From Proteobacteria bacterium ST_bin11 (GTDB lineage Bacteria > Pseudomonadota > Gammaproteobacteria > Methylococcales > Methylomonadaceae): a stretch of DNA of 64,000 bases. Positions within the stretch are counted from its first letter, which is position 1. Every line of letters begins with the position of its first letter. A program made the position numbers and the translations under genes. Below are positions 57,414-64,000 of the stretch, one piece after another. The DNA is taken from the NCBI GenBank assembly GCA_002083615.1, contig MSXO01000006.1:62001-126000 (forward strand). Reading direction: 5' to 3'. The notes beneath the pieces are model-generated. The model saw nothing but the letters and a program-made list of their open reading frames with translations, did not search any database and was not told the DNA's origin.

Positions 57414-58451
57414 TTACAAGGCAATATCGAAATCAAACATCTCGGCCATCTCCTCGCCAGCGGCGGATGGCTTAGTCTGCAAACCAGCGACGAACTCGTC
57501 GAGACTACCGCGCGGCAATAATGCGACATGTTCGATGCGATAACGCGCCAAGCGAATATCGGCAAACGGTTTGTACAAACCCAAGGTCAACACCGTTAAC
57601 AGCACATTGCCAAACATAATGCTCAGCAACTCGCGAGCCCGCAGCTGGGCATGAAAACCATGCGGCCCCAGTTGCGTTCTATTCCAAACCAAGTTCTGCA
57701 GACGCGCCGCGACATAGGGATACGCCAGTAAAAATAAGGCCAGATAGGTGCCAATCGAGGCGACCAGCACACTCATCGCCACTAATTGGCCTGCCTCGAC
57801 CGCAATCAGTTCTTTACTACCGAGCAACATGACACTAACCATCAGAGCGGCAAACACCAGTACGCCGATAAAGAGGGTCATAAAATAGATCCGGTAGTAA
57901 GCAGTGCTGCCGGCAAAAAATTTAAACGCCTCGTTACCGTAAGTGCTGTTTTCCCGAGTGTAACGAGCCATCCTCTGCTGCGCCAAAGGCCAGAGTAAAC
58001 CCAAGGTCAACGCCGATAACAGCGGCAATAGCAGAAAGTTCAGATACGCCGCTCCGGTACTGCCATGAAAGGCAAACCGTAAGCCCCGGTAACTGGTGTT
58101 ATGCAGCCTAAAGCGGAGTGAACGCATCAGTAGCCAGGGCATCAACGAGACAATCACCAACAGAATTACCAAGCCCGCCACCTGATCGAGTTTCCCGACC
58201 AAGGTATAACAAGCAAATAGTAAAAAGGCCACGACCCGTCCAGTCAAAATTGCCTTAGGATCGCCATGATAATCAAAGCTCGCGCCGGCCAGCGTGGTGT
58301 GCCGGTAAAAATATTGATTGCGCCTGACTTTGGCCCAAGCGGAATAGATTCCCAAGGTGATAATACTTAAGCAGACATTGACGATCCATATCCGGAAGTA
58401 CTCGCCACCGCTACCGCTGAATTGCAACTGCCGTGATTCATGCTCTGTCAT
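57414..58451 (-). CDS. YjgN/DUF898 membrane protein
   Basis: A 345-residue inner-membrane protein of the YjgN family with repeated modules of the form LGIYSAWAKVRRNQYFYRHT / FDYHGDP, and about six to eight membrane helices. I place the start at the ATG at 58451, which has AGGA seven bases upstream; the frame opens further upstream without a better site. Its function is unknown. It is cotranscribed with the M48 protease, which may act on or with it. Confidence 0.88.
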   Translation of the reverse strand: MTEHESRQLQFSGSGGEYFRIWIVNVCLSIITLGIYSAWAKVRRNQYFYRHTTLAGASFDYHGDPKAILTGRVVAFLLFACYTLVGKLDQVAGLVILLVIVSLMPWLLMRSLRFRLHNTSYRGLRFAFHGSTGAAYLNFLLLPLLSALTLGLLWPLAQQRMARYTRENSTYGNEAFKFFAGSTAYYRIYFMTLFIGVLVFAALMVSVMLLGSKELIAVEAGQLVAMSVLVASIGTYLALFLLAYPYVAARLQNLVWNRTQLGPHGFHAQLRARELLSIMFGNVLLTVLTLGLYKPFADIRLARYRIEHVALLPRGSLDEFVAGLQTKPSAAGEEMAEMFDFDIAL

Positions 58452-58554
58452 TTCCATCCTCGTTTTTCGGTTTTTGCGTTGCAAGCATAGTGCATCGCCA
58501 ACATCTAACAACAAAAACGGGTGGGCACGGCGATATGCCCAGGATTTCGCTAAT

Positions 58555-59121
58555 TTACTCTACGCGTTTCCATTTGATGTTGCAGCCAATACTGGGAATT
58601 TGTTTCGCTACGACAGCCTGCCCTGCCAGCAAGCTATCCAAGGCATTGCGTAAATCCTCACCGGTCACCGGCACATCGTTTTTCGGTGTAGCGCCATCCA
58701 GCCGGCCTCGATATACACAGGCCAAATCGGCATCGAACAGATAAATATCCGGTGTGCAGGCGGCCTGATAGGCTTTGGCCACCGCCTGGGTTTCGTCGTA
58801 CAAATACCCCGCAAAAGGATGCCCCCACTCCACCATCATCTGCTGCATTTTATCCGGCGCGTCCTGCGGGTAGTTTTCGATATCGTTGGCACTGATGGCC
58901 ACCGTCGCAATCCCTAAGACCGCGTATTGCTGAGCAATCGCGATCAGTTGCTGTTTGATGTGCAGCACATAGGGACAATGGTTGCAGATAAACAAAATCA
59001 GGGTGCCGCGCTCGCCTTTTAAGTCCACTAACGAGTAAAGGTGACCGGTCACGGTATCCGGCAAACAAAAATCAGGGGCGATACTGCCCAGAGGCAGCAT
59101 ATTGGAGGCTGTCGCGGCCAT
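58555..59121 (-). CDS. thioredoxin-fold AhpC/TSA-like protein
   Basis: A 188-residue protein of the redoxin family found in many bacteria. APDFCLPDTVTGHLYSLVDLKGERGTLILFICNHCPYV holds the active-site-like CNHCP, and TPDIYLFDADLACVYRGRLDG the cis-proline strand. There is no signal peptide. It likely acts in thiol redox or peroxide handling in the cytoplasm. It sits alone, divergent from the kinase remnant at 59219. Confidence 0.88.
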   Translation of the reverse strand: MAATASNMLPLGSIAPDFCLPDTVTGHLYSLVDLKGERGTLILFICNHCPYVLHIKQQLIAIAQQYAVLGIATVAISANDIENYPQDAPDKMQQMMVEWGHPFAGYLYDETQAVAKAYQAACTPDIYLFDADLACVYRGRLDGATPKNDVPVTGEDLRNALDSLLAGQAVVAKQIPSIGCNIKWKRVE

Positions 59122-59218
59122 GGCAAATCCTGCTGAGTGAAAACGAGACTGGAATTATAAAACAGCCCACCTGCGGACTCACGGCGAAAATCACCTACCT
59201 ATTCCCAGCCGCCAACAA

Positions 59219-59869
59219 ATGATCGAGACGACCAGCACAACTGCTCCCCTAAAAGACCCGCCGCAACTGGACAGCTATGTGCTGATCAAGAAGCTCGGAG
59301 AAAGCCTGCAAGCTAAGGTTTACCAGGGCTATCACAAACACATTCCGGAATGCCCGCTAGTGGTTAAATACCTGAAACAATTATCCAGTTGGGACAACCA
59401 ATCTCGGCACCTGCGGCAAAAGATCGACCGGCTGAGAGTATTGCACGACCCGCGTACCTGCACGCCTTTGACGCTGGAATCTAACAACAACGATCAATTC
59501 ATCATCCAACCCTTGCTTAACGGCCAACCCCTGAATGTCTGGACCGCGCGCCAGCAGACCTTGAAACTGGCCGATTTTTTTAGGCTGGCCTGTTCCTTGG
59601 CCAACACAGTGCGATCCGTGCATGATGCCGGGATCCCCCACGGCGGCATCAAACCGCACAATATTTTGGTGCAAGCCGGTAGCCTGAATCTGCGTTTGAT
59701 CGACTTCATCACCTCACTCGACAGCCGCGATGTCAGTCATTTCATTTACGACCCAGAGTTTGTAAGTAATACACTGGCTTATACCTCGCCGAAGCAATCC
59801 GGAGGTATCAACTACCGGGTTGATTTCTCTACCGATTTATATTCACTGGGCGCGGAATCTCTATCTTGA
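59219..59869 (+). pseudogene. N-terminal Ser/Thr kinase-like part of a large sensor kinase, truncated
   Basis: A 216-residue remnant of the Ser/Thr kinase domain that opens the giant trifunctional kinase family (kinase, AAA-type ATPase, GAF, histidine kinase; about 1700-1800 residues). The N-lobe lysine is seen in LVVKYLKQ, but the catalytic loop reads HGGIKPHNIL, so the HRD aspartate is Gly, and the DFG motif reads DFI. It stops in the C-lobe just after TDLYSLG. The piece may still be translated; catalysis is unlikely. The missing middle is discussed under the next entry. Confidence 0.7.
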
Positions 59870-60134
59870 TGCCATCGCCCTGTCTTTGGTGCAGAATTAG
59901 GGCCTACTGACCGGCCATCTCTACTAAACGCCCGCCGATCTCATGCTGAACCATGGCCTGGGCGATGCGGAGCTGTATTACGGCGAAGCGCGCCGCTATT
60001 AACCTATAAGGCGCGCGGATGCAAAGAACAATAGGCTGCAGCAACGACATCACGACATTAGCAAAGAATCGGGCGCCAGAGTAGTTCAAACCCAACTCGC
60101 TCAGGCTACTTTACCCCGTCTGGACATCAGTAAT
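59870..60134 (+). pseudogene. degraded joint between kinase remnant and histidine kinase
   Basis: No long frame crosses these 265 bases. In the frame of the following gene, LGDAELYYGEARRYY-like codons end at a TAA at 60000-60002, after which the frame is open (TQLAQATLPRLDIS) into the histidine kinase. These words resemble the helical repeat region that precedes GAF in the giant kinase family. The ATPase and most repeats, over 1000 codons, are absent. Confidence 0.5.
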
Positions 60135-61346
60135 TTGATGAAATCCGCACCTGCGCTGTCGGCGGAAATTGATCTGACTCAACTGATGCAAAAAATCATG
60201 GCCGTGGTGTTGGAAAGCTCCGCAGCCCAACACGGTTACTTGTTGATCAAACAAAATGACGAGCTATTGGTCGCGGCAGAACAGCACGTCGGCAAAAAGC
60301 GCACGATACATAAACACTATTACAGCTTGAACAAGGTGCGCGGCATCTGCCACGCCATCGTCAATTACGTGCAACGCACCCACGAAAAAGTCGTGTTGAG
60401 CGATGCAGCCAGTGAAGGCGATTTTCAAAGCGCCCCCGAGGTAGCAGCGTTCGGCTTACACTCGGTATTATGTTTACCGGTAATTAAGCAAAGCGAATTT
60501 ATCGGCCTGCTGTATCTGGAAAACCGGTTATCGAAAGGCGTATTCACCCCGGAAAAAATCAGTATGACCGAGTTATTGACTGCTCAAGCCGCTATTTCGC
60601 TGGAAAATGCCCGCTTACTGGAACAAACTCGCCAAGCTTATAAACAATTACAAGAAAATCAGGACCATATGCTGCAAATGGAAAAGCTGTCGGCACTGGG
60701 TACTCTGGTCGGCGGCGTGGCCCACGAGATCAATAGCCCGCTGATAGGCGTAATGAACTTCGTGGAATTTGTCTCGGACCGCACCGAGGATCCCAAATCA
60801 AAACACGTACTGGGCCAAGCGTTACAACAAATTCAACGCATCAAAAACATCGTTTCGAGTATGCTGGTGTTCATGCACCAAAAAACCGCGCAAACCGGCA
60901 GTTGCTCGCTAGAAGAGGTGTTGGATCAAACCCTGTTGTTATTGGCTGGCGAATTGCGCAAACACTCTATCCAATTGCACACAGAGATACCAGCAAACTT
61001 ACCCAATTTCGCCTGTACAGCGGAAAGCATGCAACAAATTCTGATCAACCTGTTAATCAATGCCCGCGATGCGCTGAGCGGCATTGCGCAGCCAGCCATT
61101 GAAATCAGCGTGAGCTCTGCGGAAAAAATGCTAGAGTTAAGCATAAAAGACAACGGTCCGGGCATCCCTGAAGCGGTGCAAAGCCGGATGTTCGATCCTT
61201 TCTTCACCACCAAACCGCCCGGCCAAGGCACCGGTTTGGGTTTATCGGTCACTCGCCGTCTGCTTCAGGATATCGGCGGCTCGATAGTGGTAGAGAGTCG
61301 CGTTGGCGAAGGTTGCCGTCTGAGGTTAAGATTTCCCCGCTTTTAG
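60135..61346 (+). CDS. GAF-histidine kinase, C-terminal part of a giant kinase
   Basis: A cytoplasmic sensor kinase of 403 residues as started here. GAF domain (about 12-165; LMQKIMAVVLESSAAQHGYLLI, GLHSVLCLPVIKQSEFIGLLYLENR), a short coiled coil, HisKA with the phospho-histidine in GGVAHEINSPL (about 202), and HATPase with ILINLLINARDAL, DNGPGIP and GQGTGLGLSVTRRLL. All catalytic boxes are intact. The frame is open upstream to 60003, so a longer form is possible. It sits 27 bases before a receiver-KaiB gene, its likely phosphotransfer partner. Confidence 0.88.
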   Translation: MMKSAPALSAEIDLTQLMQKIMAVVLESSAAQHGYLLIKQNDELLVAAEQHVGKKRTIHKHYYSLNKVRGICHAIVNYVQRTHEKVVLSDAASEGDFQSAPEVAAFGLHSVLCLPVIKQSEFIGLLYLENRLSKGVFTPEKISMTELLTAQAAISLENARLLEQTRQAYKQLQENQDHMLQMEKLSALGTLVGGVAHEINSPLIGVMNFVEFVSDRTEDPKSKHVLGQALQQIQRIKNIVSSMLVFMHQKTAQTGSCSLEEVLDQTLLLLAGELRKHSIQLHTEIPANLPNFACTAESMQQILINLLINARDALSGIAQPAIEISVSSAEKMLELSIKDNGPGIPEAVQSRMFDPFFTTKPPGQGTGLGLSVTRRLLQDIGGSIVVESRVGEGCRLRLRFPRF

Positions 61347-61373
61347 TATTTTTAACGGATTGAGATAGAGGCA

Positions 61374-62075
61374 ATGGTAAACAATATCCTGGTGATTGAC
61401 GACGACCCTGCGGTTCGCGGCGCCTTCAAGCTAATTCTGGAAGAGGAAGGCTATACGGTGCGTGAGGCCGATAACGGCCTGCAAGGCATCGCCATGGCCG
61501 CAGCCGATCGTCCCGATTTGATATTTTTGGACTTGCGCATGCCTGGCATAGATGGCGTGGAAACCTTGCGACGCCTGAAGACGCTGGACACCCAGCTGAA
61601 TATTTATATCGTCACGGCCTTTGCCGCCGAATTCATGGATCAGCTAAAAGACGCCCATGAGGAAGGTTTACAATTCGAACTGGCCAGCAAACCCTTGTCG
61701 GCTTCGCAGATCAGAAACATCGCCCAAGTCGTGCATATTGCCAAAGTCCATGAAGGACGCCGCGCCAATCACCATAAACTGGTCCTGACCTTATACGTGG
61801 TGTCCCTAAATCCGGAAACCCGCAAACTGGTCGAACAAATCAGCGCGGTGCTAGCCGGTATCTACGAACCCGGACACTGGGTATTCGATGTGGTCGAAGT
61901 ATTGGGTATGCCGGAAAAGGCCTTGGAAAAAGAAATATTCGCCACCCCCATGTTGGTGCGAGACCTACCGGAACCGGTCTTAAAACTGCTGGGCGATCTG
62001 TCCCGCATGTCTTCAGTGATGGCGGCAATTACTACTCAAAATGTCGGTACAGGTGCCCAGACCGTGATCGTTTGA
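61374..62075 (+). CDS. receiver-KaiB fusion response regulator
   Basis: A 233-residue protein. Residues 1-120 form a receiver (ILVIDDDPAVRGAFKLILEEEGY, phospho-acceptor Asp in LIFLDLRMPGIDG, Lys in ASKPLS). Residues about 138-225 resemble KaiB: KLVLTLYVVSLNPETRKLVEQISAVL, FDVVEVLGMPEKALEKEIFATPMLVRDLPEPVLKLLGDLS, with the KaiB ATP(P)xLxxxxPxPxxxxxGDLS pattern. KaiB binds KaiC in clocks and clock-like timers; no kaiC is in view. The gene lies 27 bases after the histidine kinase and 21 before the GGDEF-EAL gene, so a kinase, REC-KaiB, c-di-GMP chain is likely. Confidence 0.9.
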   Translation: MVNNILVIDDDPAVRGAFKLILEEEGYTVREADNGLQGIAMAAADRPDLIFLDLRMPGIDGVETLRRLKTLDTQLNIYIVTAFAAEFMDQLKDAHEEGLQFELASKPLSASQIRNIAQVVHIAKVHEGRRANHHKLVLTLYVVSLNPETRKLVEQISAVLAGIYEPGHWVFDVVEVLGMPEKALEKEIFATPMLVRDLPEPVLKLLGDLSRMSSVMAAITTQNVGTGAQTVIV

Positions 62076-62096
62076 TTCTTGGTCGCTTACCTCGCA

Positions 62097-64000
62097 ATGA
62101 CCCAAACACTCAAACAACTTAATCTGATCCTCGACACCATTACTGATGGGGTAATGGTGGTCGACCCGCAAGGCATTGTGTTGTATGCCAATCAGGCGGC
62201 AGAACAATTATTTGAACGCGATCGCCTAATAGGCCATTCCTTAGCCATTCCGATTCCGGCGGACAAGATTCAATTTCAAGATATTAATCTCATCCGGCCT
62301 ACTGGCATTGCCTGGGCGGAAATGCGCTCTACTCCTCTGGAATGGGAAGGCGCGCCGGCTTATGTAATCGGGCTGCGCGATATTACAGCCCGCAAGCAGG
62401 CGGAAATTGCATTGCAGGAGAGCGAACTACTCTTCCATACGCTGTCGAAAATTGCCCCGGTTGGCATTTTCCGCACCAACGAAAAAGGTGAATGCGACTA
62501 CGTCAATCACCGCTGGTGCGAGATCACCGGCTTGCATTTTATTAGTTCGCATGGCGACGGTTGGATTTCCGGTTTGCTTGCCGAAGATAGGGAGGCGGTA
62601 ATCGCTGAATGGCAGCGTTGCATATCGACCTTACAGCCATTCAATATGCAATACCGTTTCCAAGTGGCCGACGGCAGAGTGCGCTGGGTGGTGGGCCGCG
62701 CGGAGCCGGAACTGAACGAGGCCGGCATATTGAGCGGATACGTCGGCACCATTACAGATATCTCCGACATCAAAGCCAACGAGGAGCGCTTGGGACAAGC
62801 TGCCGCTGTGTTCGAAAGCACTCGCGAAGGCGTGATGGTTACCGATGTCCGCCGCCGAATTACGATGGTGAACAAGGCATTTACCGATATTACCGGCTAC
62901 GACCAACAGGATGTCATCGGGAATAGTCCCGGCATCTTGAGTTCCGGTCGCCATAACGCCGATTTTTATCGGGATATGTGGGCCAATATTGCCGCAACCG
63001 ATTATTGGCAAGGCGAAATTTGGAATCGCCGCAAATCCGGAGAAGTGTATCCGGAATTATTAAGTATCAGCACCGTGCGCGACGGCAATGGTGAAATAAG
63101 CCACTATGTCGGGGTATTTGCCGACATTTCCAAGTTGAAAGCCTCGGAAATGGAGTTGGAGTTTCTCGCTCATCACGACCCGCTAACTAAATTGCCGAAC
63201 CGAATGCTGTTCCTGTCGCGTCTGCAACACAATATTGACAAATCCCATCGCCAGGCTAACAAGATGGCGGTGTTGATGCTGGATCTCGACCGTTTCAAGG
63301 ACGTGAACGATAGTTTCGGCCATTTGGCCGGTGACGATTTACTGCAAATGGTGGCCGAGCGCCTGACTACCCGACTGCGCAGCAGCGATACCATTTGCCG
63401 ACTCGGCGGCGACGAGTTCGTGGTGCTGCTGGAAGAAGTTAACCAACCCGAAACTGTGGCTCATGTCGCGGCCCAAATCATCAGCGCGTTGAACCAAACC
63501 TGGCGACTGCCCAGCGGTCACGAAGTGCGCATCGGCGTCAGCGTCGGCATTGCGATGTATCCCGAGCACGGCGCGTCGCCGGACGAGCTAATCCAACAAG
63601 CCGACACGGCCCTGTATCAAGCTAAAAACGAAGGCCGCAATCGTTTCAAATATTTCTCGGAAGATTTAACCCGCGCCGCGCGCGAACGCATCGATATTGA
63701 AATCCGCCTGCGGCAAGCTATCGAGCAAGGCGAATTGCGGGTGTTTTTTCAACCGCAATTTTGCGTTAATAATGGCGCGCTAGTAGGTGCCGAAGCTCTC
63801 ATAAGGTGGCAGACTGCCGATGGCGAACTGATACCCCCGCTTCGCTTCATCCCCATTGCCGAGGAAACCGGTCTGATTACCACTATCGGCAATTGGGTTT
63901 TGAGAGAAACCTGCCGCCAAGGCCAACGCTGGCGAAAAGCCGGTTTTCCGCCCTTACGTCTGGCGGTTAACCTATCTCCGCAACAGTTTCTGCATAACGA
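62097..64000 (+). CDS. PAS-PAS-PAS-GGDEF-EAL protein, C-terminus beyond the window
   Basis: A c-di-GMP enzyme of which 634 residues are visible. Three PAS parts are seen (about 5-110, 115-235, 240-355; the second and third with PAC segments). GGDEF lies at about 437-441 (RLGGDEFVVLLEE), with an RxxD inhibitory site (RSSD) five residues before it. The EAL domain starts with GAEALIRW (about 565) and is cut at base 64000. No membrane segment or signal peptide is seen, so it is cytoplasmic. It follows the REC-KaiB gene by 21 bases and belongs to the same operon. Confidence 0.93.
   Translation, partial: MTQTLKQLNLILDTITDGVMVVDPQGIVLYANQAAEQLFERDRLIGHSLAIPIPADKIQFQDINLIRPTGIAWAEMRSTPLEWEGAPAYVIGLRDITARKQAEIALQESELLFHTLSKIAPVGIFRTNEKGECDYVNHRWCEITGLHFISSHGDGWISGLLAEDREAVIAEWQRCISTLQPFNMQYRFQVADGRVRWVVGRAEPELNEAGILSGYVGTITDISDIKANEERLGQAAAVFESTREGVMVTDVRRRITMVNKAFTDITGYDQQDVIGNSPGILSSGRHNADFYRDMWANIAATDYWQGEIWNRRKSGEVYPELLSISTVRDGNGEISHYVGVFADISKLKASEMELEFLAHHDPLTKLPNRMLFLSRLQHNIDKSHRQANKMAVLMLDLDRFKDVNDSFGHLAGDDLLQMVAERLTTRLRSSDTICRLGGDEFVVLLEEVNQPETVAHVAAQIISALNQTWRLPSGHEVRIGVSVGIAMYPEHGASPDELIQQADTALYQAKNEGRNRFKYFSEDLTRAARERIDIEIRLRQAIEQGELRVFFQPQFCVNNGALVGAEALIRWQTADGELIPPLRFIPIAEETGLITTIGNWVLRETCRQGQRWRKAGFPPLRLAVNLSPQQFLHN

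Overview
The window looks like a chromosomal segment of a gammaproteobacterial methanotroph of the Methylomonas type. This is an inference from gene content and moderate GC, not from a marker gene. The hints are an Entner-Doudoroff set (zwf, pgl, edd, eda) used with the ribulose monophosphate cycle, VPLPA-type PEP-CTERM sorting, many c-di-GMP proteins, and a bacteriophytochrome. No rRNA, tRNA, CRISPR array, insertion sequence or phage gene was recognised.

Layout. 1-8.2 kb: the edge of a small membrane protein gene, a YebC/PmpR regulator, a heme oxygenase-bacteriophytochrome pair ending in GGDEF-EAL, and a second membrane-bound PAS-GGDEF-EAL protein, all on the minus strand. 8.6-13.1 kb: a DUF2076 protein, an exported catalase-peroxidase (KatG), and a divergent OxyR. 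13.3-28.3 kb: a large plus-strand iron and heme acquisition island opened by a Fur box. It holds hemP, tonB-exbB-exbD, a siderophore receptor, a PepSY protein, a heme receptor, a PEP-CTERM protein, HmuS, HugZ and the HmuTUV transporter. 28.3-36.1 kb: gene debris, three small minus-strand genes behind a Fur box, a frameshifted siderophore receptor, a PepSY protein, a doubly frameshifted PiuC hydroxylase and a fourth TonB-dependent receptor.

36.2-47 kb (minus): a NifX-like protein, a lipoprotein methyltransferase, a 1611-residue CheB-CheR-PAS-hybrid kinase, a periplasmic-sensing EAL phosphodiesterase, and an OmpA / V4R / Roadblock / Roadblock operon. 47.2-49.8 kb: a complete AmmeMemoRadiSam set. 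50-55.9 kb: zwf, pgl, a methyltransferase, edd and eda. 55.9-59.1 kb (minus): a Dabb protein, an M48 protease with its YjgN partner, and a thioredoxin-fold protein. 59.2-64 kb: the two ends of a giant Ser/Thr kinase-histidine kinase whose middle is gone, then a receiver-KaiB fusion and a PAS-GGDEF-EAL protein that runs off the window.

Two themes link the genes. One is Fur-controlled iron and heme uptake, where several TonB or receptor genes share an AGCCA-rich leader motif. The other is signalling: light, redox, chemotaxis-like and KaiB-linked inputs sit beside four c-di-GMP enzymes. The features most worth follow-up are the OmpA-V4R-Roadblock operon, the REC-KaiB operon, the small Fur-controlled genes, the PEP-CTERM protein in the heme operon, and the cluster of single-base indels at 30.7-33.6 kb.
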